Shown: piece after piece, positions 18,370 through 25,342 of the stretch
Layout: each line of letters opens with the position of its first letter
How positions within the stretch are numbered: the stretch's first letter is position 1
DNA from: Pseudolactococcus sp041800635
GTDB taxonomy: Bacteria > Bacillota > Bacilli > Lactobacillales > Streptococcaceae
Assembly: GCA_047833645.1 (NCBI GenBank)
Contig: CP181259.1
Coordinates: 186,001 to 250,000 of the forward strand
DNA length: 64,000 nucleotides
Direction: 5' to 3'
Translations under genes and position numbers: made by a program
The notes under the pieces: model-generated
Told to the model about the DNA's origin: nothing
The model's input: the letters and a program-made list of their open reading frames with translations, nothing else
The model's database searches: none

Positions 18370-19179
18370 TTAGTGTGGTGGTTGAATAACAGCGCCTGGC
18401 GGAACATCATCTGGACTCGCTGCCCAACCGACACCGTTATTAGTTCCGTCAACAACACCTGTGCGATCACCAGAACTATTAGATGGTGACTGTGTGTTAC
18501 CATCACTTGAATAATTGGGGCTATTCGTGGCACTCCCGCTCGGAACACTATTCTGTGATTGAGTTTCATAATTGGCTTGTTCTTGCGCTTGTAATCTGGC
18601 ATTTTCAGCCTCTTGCTGAGCTTTTGCAGTGGCTTCTAACTCAGATTTTTCTTTCGCAACTTTTTGTAACTGAGTAATTTGATTATTTTCAGATTTAATC
18701 AAAGCATTTAACTTGTCCGTGAAAACTTTGATTTGTTTATCTGTGAAAATTGAAGTCATTTTTTCCACTTTACCTAACTCATTTTGAATAGCTTTTAGAT
18801 TCTCTTGTAGCGTGGAAACTTCGCTAAACTTTTTATCTTTGTCAGAAATCGTTAATCCTGATATGATTTCATTTTCCAATTCCACAAATTGTTGCTTATC
18901 AGCATTGCAAAATTTTTCTTGAATTTTTTTAGCTTTATTCGTGGTTAATTTTAAATCTGATAAGTTTTTCAAGATTTCTTGGGCATTATCTTTTCTGACA
19001 TCAAAGGTCTTTTGTAAGTCATTGACTTGTTTTTCTTCTTTTGCCACCTTTTTCTTGTGCTGTTCAGCAAGTTTCACTTCTTTTTGGTGTTGAACATTGG
19101 CATAAATACCATAACTTCCGCCTGCAATAACAAGCAAGGTAATAACAATACCAATAATAATTTTATTCATCTTTTTCAT
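18370..19179 (-). CDS. membrane-anchored coiled-coil protein
   Basis: 269 residues from ATG 19179, chosen because GAGGAG is 8 nt upstream; the GTG at 19185 overlaps that spacing. One N-terminal membrane anchor (IIIGIVITLLVIAGGSYGIYA), long Lys/Glu-rich coiled coil (about 30-195), then a Ser/Asn/Gly-rich low-complexity tail ending in a conserved-looking GVGWAASPDDVPPGAV. The bulk should lie outside the membrane. In integrative elements such proteins may act in surface exclusion or mating contact; this is inference. Confidence 0.65.
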   Translation of the reverse strand: MKKMNKIIIGIVITLLVIAGGSYGIYANVQHQKEVKLAEQHKKKVAKEEKQVNDLQKTFDVRKDNAQEILKNLSDLKLTTNKAKKIQEKFCNADKQQFVELENEIISGLTISDKDKKFSEVSTLQENLKAIQNELGKVEKMTSIFTDKQIKVFTDKLNALIKSENNQITQLQKVAKEKSELEATAKAQQEAENARLQAQEQANYETQSQNSVPSGSATNSPNYSSDGNTQSPSNSSGDRTGVVDGTNNGVGWAASPDDVPPGAVIQPPH

Positions 19180-19181
19180 TT

Positions 19182-19946
19182 TCACATCTCCTCTTTCTGT
19201 TGATTGAATTGCAAGATAAGAACATTCAAAAATAACGGAAGTAACCTATCCTCAATAAATTTTTCAAAAGCCATATTTAATTTTTGATAACCTAAATACT
19301 CATTTAGTTTTGTACCTGAAATATTTTTTGATTTCTTCTCATCAATAATTGGAACATTCCCTTTGATGCCGACTATTTCATATTCGATACCTTCTGGGCT
19401 TTCCAAATGTTCTTTTGAGGTTTTTGCTTTTGTAAAATCAATAAATTCTTTTAACAGTGCCTCTTTAATTTCTTCATATATTTGATAGATTTTGGTTTCG
19501 AGATTTTTTTCAGAACGACTTTTCATTAAATCAGAACAAATATTTTTGATTGTTTTATTACTATTTTCTAGACTATCTAACATGATATTTTGAAAAAGTT
19601 TTGGGAGATAGGTTTTTATCTCTGAATTTTTTCCCCAAAGAAGTTCATGAACTGAATCAAATTTAAGGTTGCTGACAAATGCTTGATAGTACATTTCTGC
19701 ATTTTTGGAAGGGATAAGGTATTTGTTTTTTCGATTTTGTCGCTTATTATTAAGTATATTAGATAAGATGCTGTCATCAATTTTACTGTAATTCGGTGCC
19801 TCGTTATATTCTTTTTGATTCTTAAAACCTGCAATTTGATAGTTAGAAACCCCTAGTTCACCTTTTTTCAAATTCAGCCTTTTTGAGGTTTGGTCGTAAA
19901 TAAACTCAACGGTTCTTTCGAATTGTACTTTTGATTGATTTACCAT
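19182..19946 (-). CDS. 254-aa hypothetical protein, possible element regulator
   Basis: First gene after the strong element promoter. ATG 19946 with only a weak GGGG site. The N-terminal 90 residues (GVSNYQIAGF ... DDSILSNILNNKRQNRKNKYLIP) read like a degenerate helix-turn-helix with a wing. The rest is helical. The promoter, pentanucleotide repeat and leader hairpin before it suggest controlled expression. No family recognised with certainty. Confidence 0.55.
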   Translation of the reverse strand: MVNQSKVQFERTVEFIYDQTSKRLNLKKGELGVSNYQIAGFKNQKEYNEAPNYSKIDDSILSNILNNKRQNRKNKYLIPSKNAEMYYQAFVSNLKFDSVHELLWGKNSEIKTYLPKLFQNIMLDSLENSNKTIKNICSDLMKSRSEKNLETKIYQIYEEIKEALLKEFIDFTKAKTSKEHLESPEGIEYEIVGIKGNVPIIDEKKSKNISGTKLNEYLGYQKLNMAFEKFIEDRLLPLFLNVLILQFNQQKEEM

Positions 19947-19969
19947 TAAGCTACCCCAGAATTACACAA

Positions 19970-19994
19970 AAAAGCCCTGAAATTCAGAGCTTTT
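19970..19994 (-). terminator. intrinsic terminator-like hairpin in the leader of the 254-aa gene
   Basis: On the minus strand a stem AAAAGCTCTGA / TCAGGGCTTTT with one mismatch and TTTTTTG after it. It lies between the promoter (20051-20079) and the start codon (19946), so transcription must pass it: possible attenuation or antitermination. Confidence 0.6.
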
Positions 19995-20023
19995 GGAATA
20001 CAATGAAAAAAGGTATTATTTAC

Positions 20024-20048
20024 CTGTGCTGTGCTGTGCTGTGCTGTG
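20024..20048. repeat. five tandem CTGTG pentanucleotides
   Basis: Exactly five perfect CTGTG units. On the minus strand the transcript would begin within (CACAG)n, spanning about -4 to +21 of the promoter below. Confidence 0.9.
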
Positions 20049-20050
20049 AC

Positions 20051-20079
20051 ATTATAATCAAGTACCTTTTCTGTGTCAA
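20051..20079 (-). promoter_or_regulatory. consensus promoter driving the element operon
   Basis: TTGACA (20074-20079), 17-bp spacer, TATAAT (20051-20056) on the minus strand, matching sigma-A consensus at all 12 positions. Confidence 0.9.
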
Positions 20080-20128
20080 ATTTTATCTTATTTTATTATA
20101 TCAAATTTTTAATCATCAAACCATTTAA

Positions 20129-20378
20129 AAATTTTTGAATCACGGATACTATTCAAAATATTTTTTGGGCATATTTTTGGGCAAAATATAATATTTATTG
20201 ATTACTTTTGCACAACAGACATTTCTACATTAATTTATTTGGGTAACTTGATTTTCATTCTTAGGATTATAAAAAAAAGAAAAGCCCTCGTAATACTAGG
20301 ACTTTTGGCTAATCAAAATTCTAATTTCATCTTTATCAGGTGTCTTTTTTATCAAAGAAGTCGTAATTCAGGGCATTC
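20129..20378. other. noncoding right end of the element
   Basis: No gene. It contains the right arm-type repeats TTTTTGGGCA (20162-20171 and 20174-20183) and a small hairpin AAAAGCCCT/AGGACTTTT (about 20280-20306) that may stop transcription entering the element. Confidence 0.6.
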
Positions 20379-20416
20379 AACCATTGGATTACTACCATTT
20401 CTTATAACTCCTTGTG
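20379..20416. repeat. attachment repeat (att copy 2)
   Basis: Identical to 13431-13468. On the minus strand it gives the rbgA start, codons 1-6, then runs into unrelated sequence, so it encodes only a dead stub of RbgA. Confidence 0.9.
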
Positions 20417-20633
20417 TACCAAGGCTTGATGGCCTCAGTGTTATCTAATTTTCTTTTTGTGGGTGAGTTTTTAAAAAAATTAACTTGCTAACCACAGAAC
20501 TTTTGCTATTTTTTCTCGTGCTTTAACAGAATTTGTTTAAGCTATGAAAAAAATGATAAAATGTATCACTATACTCGATACTAATTTTACCATATTTTTC
20601 AGTTATTTTCAGGGGTGTGGTAACTTACTATTT
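20417..20633 (-). promoter_or_regulatory. diverged second copy of the rbgA upstream region
   Basis: About 80% similar by eye to 22374-22575. Shared parts include a dyad next to the att repeat, a poly-T/ATGATAAAATGTATCA segment, and an extended -10 box (TGGTAAAAT on the minus strand, 20584-20592). It is probably an rbgA promoter copy carried by, or left by, the remnant unit. Confidence 0.55.
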
Positions 20634-20769
20634 AAGGGCACCTCTAATAACTACCAATTAATTCACCTCTAAATGAAATTAGAAAAAAACACAGTAGACT
20701 GAACAGCTCCTGGTAAAATGGACATGAAATAAAAAAACTATTTCAATCATTTTATCAAGGAGCTTTTTC

Positions 20770-21057
20770 ATGCGTAAAAATCAGAACTACACGGGCGACT
20801 TTAAAGTAAAGGTTGCACAAGTTTATCTTTTTGACCACTTAGGTGGCTATCAATCAGTGGCAGAACATTTTGGTGTCACCAATCGCTCACAAGTACAACA
20901 TTGGATTAAATTGTACGAGAACAATCCTCAACTTCTCTATCAAGATAATCGTGATAGACCGGCACAAGTTAAGTCAGAGACGATGACTTTAGAAGAACAA
21001 GTCAACTATCTCAAAATGGAGGTAGCTATTCTAAAAAAGCTCAGAAAGCTCCTGTAA
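20770..21057 (+). CDS. IS3-family OrfA (helix-turn-helix)
   Basis: 95 residues, AAGGAG upstream. Helix-turn-helix (about 10-55: YTGDFKVKVAQVYL ... VTNRSQVQHWIKLYE) and a leucine-zipper-like tail. Near its end A-AAA-AAG (21033-21039) in the zero frame is the classic -1 slippery heptamer that joins OrfA to OrfB. Confidence 0.88.
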   Translation: MRKNQNYTGDFKVKVAQVYLFDHLGGYQSVAEHFGVTNRSQVQHWIKLYENNPQLLYQDNRDRPAQVKSETMTLEEQVNYLKMEVAILKKLRKLL

Positions 21058-21938
21058 AAATCTCTACAAGAGCTAAGTATCAAGTCGTTGATAGTTTAAC
21101 AGGACAGTATTCCATTACTGCTCTTTGTCATTATCTTGGTATTTCAAGGAGTGGTTATTATAGCTGGATTAAGAAAAACCGCCCCCTTACAAAATCTTGG
21201 AATTCTCAGCTGGCAGAGAAGATTCAACTTCTCTTTGATGCCTCTTTTAAGGGCTATCGCTATATCTGGATGCAACTTAAGCGACTTTATGGTATAAGCG
21301 TCAATCCAAAGACTGTCCTTCGCTATATGCAAGTTCTCGGTTTGAAATCGCCAATACGCAAGAAACGCTTTACTTCTTGCACGAGGCAAGAAATGAACAA
21401 AAAAGCGAGAAAGGTTTCGCCAAACCTTCTCGCAAGACACTTCGTCGCCACACGACCTCATGAAAAGTTAGTGACAGACGTTTCTTATGTGTATCATAAA
21501 CAGGGTAGACTGTACTTAAGTATTATCAAAGACCTGTATGATAACTCTATTTTAGCTTACAATCTATCAAAATTCAATGATAATCAGTTAGTTTTTGAGA
21601 ATTTAGACCTTGTTTTCAGAAAAGATTGGGACAAATCAAAATCTTGTCTTTTACATTCAGATCAAGGATTTCAGTATACGAACAAGCAGTATCACAAAAA
21701 ACTTGAAACTTTTAATGTGACGGTTTCTCATTCTCGTAAGGGAAACTGTTATGACAACGCTTGTTGTGAAAACTTTTTTTCTCATCTTAAAAGTGAATCT
21801 TTGGAATTATTTGTACCTGAAAATGAGACGGAATTAATGCAGCAGATTGACGATTTCATTACATGGTATAACTTTGATAGACCACAACTCAAACTAAAAG
21901 GCATTACTCCTATTGAATATAGGCAGACATACCTTTGA
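21033..21938 (+). CDS. IS3-family OrfB transposase, made by -1 frameshift
   Basis: The frame continues from the slippery site to 21938 with no good internal start before ATG 21270, so the active enzyme is the OrfAB fusion of about 389 aa. HTH_21-like stretch (about GISRSGYYSWIK) and rve integrase core with D (VTDVSYVY), D (LHSDQGFQY) and E (ACCENFFSHLK). The gene looks intact. Confidence 0.88.
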   Translation, partial: KKAQKAPVKISTRAKYQVVDSLTGQYSITALCHYLGISRSGYYSWIKKNRPLTKSWNSQLAEKIQLLFDASFKGYRYIWMQLKRLYGISVNPKTVLRYMQVLGLKSPIRKKRFTSCTRQEMNKKARKVSPNLLARHFVATRPHEKLVTDVSYVYHKQGRLYLSIIKDLYDNSILAYNLSKFNDNQLVFENLDLVFRKDWDKSKSCLLHSDQGFQYTNKQYHKKLETFNVTVSHSRKGNCYDNACCENFFSHLKSESLELFVPENETELMQQIDDFITWYNFDRPQLKLKGITPIEYRQTYL

Positions 21939-22062
21939 GTGGAAATGTGTTTTTTTTGAACTGTCTATTTTATTTGGGGCTTGACAGACTATGCTTAGTT
22001 TTCTGTTTTTTTTCTAATTTCATTTAGAGGTGAATTAATTGATAGTTATTAGAGGTGCCCTT

Positions 22063-22335
22063 TATACTCGTTTAAAGGAAGTATACAATTCCTCACATTT
22101 GATCAGATGAGCTTCAAAAATGATGTTATACTATTACTGAAAAAATAATGGGCAGAAAACATGGCAAAATTTGATTATTATTGACAGTTATTGCTCAACT
22201 ATGTATTTCACATGATTTTTCATAAGTTTTTCAAAAAACTTAAACAACATAAAACCCCTTTATTTTAAAGAGGTTGGCTAATAGTTGTATCAAAATCATC
22301 AGATTTCAAAAAGTTGGTTATGAGAAATTGTAATC
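22063..22335. other. noncoding remnant between IS3 palindrome and att copy 3
   Basis: 273 bp of AT-rich DNA without a gene. It holds a small dyad AAACCCCTTT...AAAGAGGTT near 22252-22275. Probably what is left of the right end of a second element. Confidence 0.4.
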
Positions 22336-22373
22336 AACCATTGGATTACTACCATTTCTTATAACTCCTTGTG
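22336..22373. repeat. attachment repeat (att copy 3)
   Basis: Third identical copy of the 38-bp att sequence. It marks the outer edge of the tandem insertion. Confidence 0.9.
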
Positions 22374-22575
22374 TACCAAGGCTTTGACAGCCTTGGTGTT
22401 GTCTAATTTTTTCTTTCTATGGATGAGATTTTAAAAACTAATTTACTAATCTCTGTACTTTTGTTATTTTTCATATGCTTTAACTAAATCTGTTTAAGCC
22501 ATTAAAAAAATGATAAAATGTATCATTATCAATGATATCAATTTTACCATATTTTTCAGTTATTTTCAGTGGTAC
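22374..22575 (-). promoter_or_regulatory. original rbgA upstream region, now displaced
   Basis: Next to att copy 3 lies a dyad ACCAAGGCT/AGCCTTGGT. Further up is an extended -10 (TGGTAAAAT on the minus strand, 22541-22549). This is where the promoter of rbgA should have been before integration. Confidence 0.5.
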
Positions 22576-22700
22576 TCCTATTGTTTTCAAATCATTATCG
22601 TTTAATATAGTAATTGCAAATGACTTTTGTGCCAAATGGATAAATTCAACAGATTATTTAATGATTTTTATGGATGTAAACTAAAAGATCTATTTATTTT

Positions 22701-23288
22701 TCAAAATGTATTAATATAGTCTAGTGTTGTTGTACCATCTGTATAAAAATGTAGATGGTCAATCCCTAGGTTTAATGACATAAATCTCTGAAAAGTTGAG
22801 GGGGAGCTAAAATATAAATGTTTGACCTGATTTTGGGTCAATTGAAATGTCAATTGCTCTAAGGCGTTTTCAGGTAAACTATTTTCATAAACAACAGCAG
22901 ACAAAACGTTTGGCAAGTTTTTTTCGATATAATCATCTGCCAGATTTGACTTGGGGTAAAAGCAAATCCCTGTCGGTTTAAAATCAGAAAAAGACTGAAC
23001 AAAATCAATTTTATTCGCATGAGTTGAGATAAAGTGAACCTCTCTATTAACTGCCATTGCGGTTTCTTTACCAATGACCGCGATTTTTTTATTTTGAAGA
23101 AAATCATCTGACAGAAACTCAAGAGGTGATTGGCTAGTTAGCAGTACCCATTCACAATCTGGTAAGTCAAATTTCCTCGGTATAATTTGAATCAAAGGTA
23201 CCGAAATTAAATCAAAACCGCGTGTGGCAAAATGCTTTCTTTTTTCCTCAAAATGACGAGGAATACCTGTATAAATCATTTTCTTCAT
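22701..23288 (-). CDS. hemD: uroporphyrinogen-III synthase (short form)
   Basis: 195 residues, against about 250 for typical HemD. N-terminal lobe begins MIYTGIPRHFEEKRKHF, with LLTSQSPLEFL and KIAVIGKETA motifs, and the second lobe ends in HLYFSSPSTFQRF. It closes hydroxymethylbilane with D-ring inversion to uroporphyrinogen III. Overlaps hemC by 4 nt. Both domains are trimmed compared with usual HemD, and a HemD-like tail occurs on CobA in this cluster. Confidence 0.8.
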   Translation of the reverse strand: MKKMIYTGIPRHFEEKRKHFATRGFDLISVPLIQIIPRKFDLPDCEWVLLTSQSPLEFLSDDFLQNKKIAVIGKETAMAVNREVHFISTHANKIDFVQSFSDFKPTGICFYPKSNLADDYIEKNLPNVLSAVVYENSLPENALEQLTFQLTQNQVKHLYFSSPSTFQRFMSLNLGIDHLHFYTDGTTTLDYINTF

Positions 23289-24169
23289 AATAATTGCTCC
23301 GCTGCACGTTGACCCAGGCTATTAGAAGTATCACTTGATAAAACAATTTTTTTACCCGTAACCTCCCGATTTTCAGCCAGATAGGCTGTTATTTGCCAGC
23401 CACCAGCGATTTTATGTGCGTAAGCACCAAGTGGCAACTCACAATTGCCATTTAAGACTTCGAGAAATTCGCGTTCTATCCTGACAGCTTCTGAGGTCAA
23501 CTCATCATTGATTTGAGCTAACAGATTCATCATATCGGTGTCATCAGCGCGACATTCTATGGCAAGTGCGCCTTGACCGACAGCTGGGACACATTCTGAG
23601 ATGCTGAGGCGTTGATAATTCAAATCTTTAAGATAATTCATGCGCGCTAGCCCAGCTTCTGCGAGTATCAGGGCATCAAAATCACCGTTCTCTAGCTTAG
23701 ATAATCGCGTTTCGATTTTACCACGGATATCTTTAATCTGAATATCCGACCGCAAAGTCAAAAGTTGCAAATCTCGTCTAGAACTGGACGTTCCAATCAC
23801 TGCGTTCGGCGGCAAGTCCTTTAGGGTCTGAATGGTCGAATCTCTGAAAACCACGACATCATGTGCTGAAGCTCTTAGCGCAAGCGCTCCGATGGTCAAT
23901 CCGGTCAAGAGCTTGAAAGGCATATCCTTAGCCGAATGTACCGCTAAATCAATCTCACCTGTTAGAAGTCCGGCTTCAATATCTTTCACAAAGACACCTT
24001 TACCGCCGATTTCTTTTAAAGAAACGTCCTGTAATCTATCGCCTAAGGTCTTAGTCGACACAATCTCATAGTCAAAAAGACCGATATTCTTTCGAAGTAG
24101 GTCGATGATAATCTGAGTTTGACGCATGGCAAGGGGGCTTTTTCGTGTGCCGATTTTAATTTTTTTCAT
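23285..24169 (-). CDS. hemC: hydroxymethylbilane synthase (porphobilinogen deaminase)
   Basis: 294 residues. Signature start KIGTRKSPLAMRQT, catalytic aspartate region AVHSAKDMP (about 77-85), substrate-binding arginines (GTSSSRRDLQL), and the cysteine that carries the dipyrromethane cofactor in NGNCELPLGAYA (about 238-249). Joins four porphobilinogens. It overlaps sirC by 14 nt. Porphobilinogen itself must be supplied, as hemB is not in the window. Confidence 0.95.
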   Translation of the reverse strand: MKKIKIGTRKSPLAMRQTQIIIDLLRKNIGLFDYEIVSTKTLGDRLQDVSLKEIGGKGVFVKDIEAGLLTGEIDLAVHSAKDMPFKLLTGLTIGALALRASAHDVVVFRDSTIQTLKDLPPNAVIGTSSSRRDLQLLTLRSDIQIKDIRGKIETRLSKLENGDFDALILAEAGLARMNYLKDLNYQRLSISECVPAVGQGALAIECRADDTDMMNLLAQINDELTSEAVRIEREFLEVLNGNCELPLGAYAHKIAGGWQITAYLAENREVTGKKIVLSSDTSNSLGQRAAEQLL

Positions 24170-24596
24170 GTAAATATGCTACCAATTTTTCTTTTAATTG
24201 CTTAATTTTAGACGGATTTACACCTTTCGAACTCAGGGCAATGGTGACATCGTCCGATGTGAGTTCTGCCATAGAATAAAAATCTGAGTTTTGATGGTCA
24301 GTTGTATCGTTGAACAGCTGATGTGGTTGTATTTCTGAGATAATTTGATGGTTGGCGCTATGATCAGAGGTGCAGATGAAAATCATATCAAATCCTGTGA
24401 CATCACCTATCTGGTAAGGTCTACGGTGTATCTGTTTGGCTGGGATTAGCTCAGCTATCGTTTGTGAAATATCAGGCGCAATCACTGTGATTGTCCCATT
24501 TTCCTGAGATAAACGTAAAATCTTCCGTGTCGCCACTTTTCCTCCGCCTACGACAAGGATTTGTTTATCACGTAAGTCGAGTAAAATTGGTAGCAT
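24156..24596 (-). CDS. sirC: precorrin-2 dehydrogenase
   Basis: 146 residues, the SirC/Met8 N-terminal type. NAD-binding start LPILLDLRDKQILVVGGGKVATRK (GGGxxA at about 17-22) and the conserved D-rich FNDTTDHQNSDF region. It oxidises precorrin-2 to sirohydrochlorin. It is shorter than CysG or Met8 and has no chelatase tail, which fits the separate SirB. Overlaps sirB by 29 nt. Confidence 0.88.
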   Translation of the reverse strand: MLPILLDLRDKQILVVGGGKVATRKILRLSQENGTITVIAPDISQTIAELIPAKQIHRRPYQIGDVTGFDMIFICTSDHSANHQIISEIQPHQLFNDTTDHQNSDFYSMAELTSDDVTIALSSKGVNPSKIKQLKEKLVAYLHEKN

Positions 24597-25305
24597 ACTG
24601 CTTCTCTTTTCTGATGATTTTCGCGATTGCCGTTACGATGCGCGGGTCAAAATCGAGGGGTGCTGTAAAGGGAATATCAGGATCAATCGCCCAAATGCTC
24701 TTTTGGACGCGTTTTTTGATTAAATCGCCCTCATAGAGGAAAAAAGGGAGGACGGTCTGACTGATGCCCCGTCTGACATTTTTTTCAATCACGTCATGGT
24801 AATTCTTTTTTCCTAGATAATCGACTGCTCGAATCGTTTTACCTGTTTTTTCCGATAGTTTTTCAGCAATGGTTACCAGCATTTCAGCAGGTTCTGAAAA
24901 ATGTCGGGTGCCGTGTGCTAAAAGTATCACTTCCTCAGATGAAATCGCCTTGATTTTATCGACTAAAATGTCAAATATATCTGCTTCATCGCCAAAATTT
25001 TTCAGTATTTTAGTCACGATATGCGGATATTTGTCAGCTAGAAAGGCAAGCTCAGCTGGTATATCGACTAAGGTATGAAGCGCTGGAAAAAGTAAAACTG
25101 GCATGACGATTAATTCCGTCGCTCCTTGTTTGATTAAACGTTCTGCCACGACTTCAAGTGTATCAGTTTGGCGTTCCAAATAGGCAATTTCCTGTAAAGC
25201 AGTGATGTCTTGTGTGGCTTGGGTTATTTCGCCAATTAAATCACTCAAACGCAGATTTTTCTCTGGTAGTTGACTGCCGTGAACAACATATAAAATTACT
25301 TTCAT
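24568..25305 (-). CDS. sirB: sirohydrochlorin ferrochelatase (CbiX/SirB family)
   Basis: 245 residues, two tandem CbiX half-domains. The metal ligands appear as VVHGS (H9) and LFPALHTLVD in the first half; the second half has LLAHGTRHF. It inserts iron into sirohydrochlorin to give siroheme. CbiX can also insert cobalt, but no cobalamin genes occur here and a sulfite reductase does, so siroheme is the likely product. Confidence 0.88.
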   Translation of the reverse strand: MKVILYVVHGSQLPEKNLRLSDLIGEITQATQDITALQEIAYLERQTDTLEVVAERLIKQGATELIVMPVLLFPALHTLVDIPAELAFLADKYPHIVTKILKNFGDEADIFDILVDKIKAISSEEVILLAHGTRHFSEPAEMLVTIAEKLSEKTGKTIRAVDYLGKKNYHDVIEKNVRRGISQTVLPFFLYEGDLIKKRVQKSIWAIDPDIPFTAPLDFDPRIVTAIAKIIRKEKQYATNFTRLT

Positions 25306-25342
25306 ACGATTTTCTCCTTAATATAATATGATTTGGCAAACT

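Larger units (their letters stand above)
13431..20416 (-). mobile_element. 7-kb integrative mobilisable-type element in rbgA
   Basis: Bounded by 38-bp identical direct repeats (13431-13468 and 20379-20416). Contents on the minus strand, from the right end: 254-aa protein, coiled-coil membrane protein, 139-aa and 52-aa proteins, FtsK-like ATPase, HUH initiator, Xis-like protein, tyrosine integrase. Two tandem TTTTTGGGCA repeats lie just inside each end. The order regulator genes - FtsK/TcpA - initiator - Xis - Int is that of small Tn916-like integrative elements, but no mating-pore genes are present, so it should need a helper. Confidence 0.85.
20695..21991 (+). mobile_element. IS3-family (IS150-group) insertion sequence
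   Basis: About 1.3 kb. Imperfect ends TAGACTGAACAGCTCC (left) and TAGTCTGTCAAGCCCC (complement of right). It carries overlapping orfA/orfB with a frameshift signal and an intact catalytic triad. Confidence 0.85.
20634..22062. mobile_element. palindromic repeat of about 60-bp arms split by an IS3 element
   Basis: Arms 20634-20694 and 22003-22062 are inverted copies with very few differences, both starting AAGGGCACCTCTAATAACTA. Without the IS they would form one long hairpin of a small nonautonomous repeat, into whose loop the IS has inserted. Confidence 0.75.

Noticed and set aside
20024..20048. CTGTG repeats as plasmid-type iterons
   Set aside because: Units of 5 bp are too short for iterons and coincide with a transcription start; a microsatellite or promoter element fits better.
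22520..22545. Fur/PerR-like box (TGATAATGATA) in the rbgA upstream region
   Set aside because: Only partly symmetrical and not preserved in the diverged copy at 20.56 kb.
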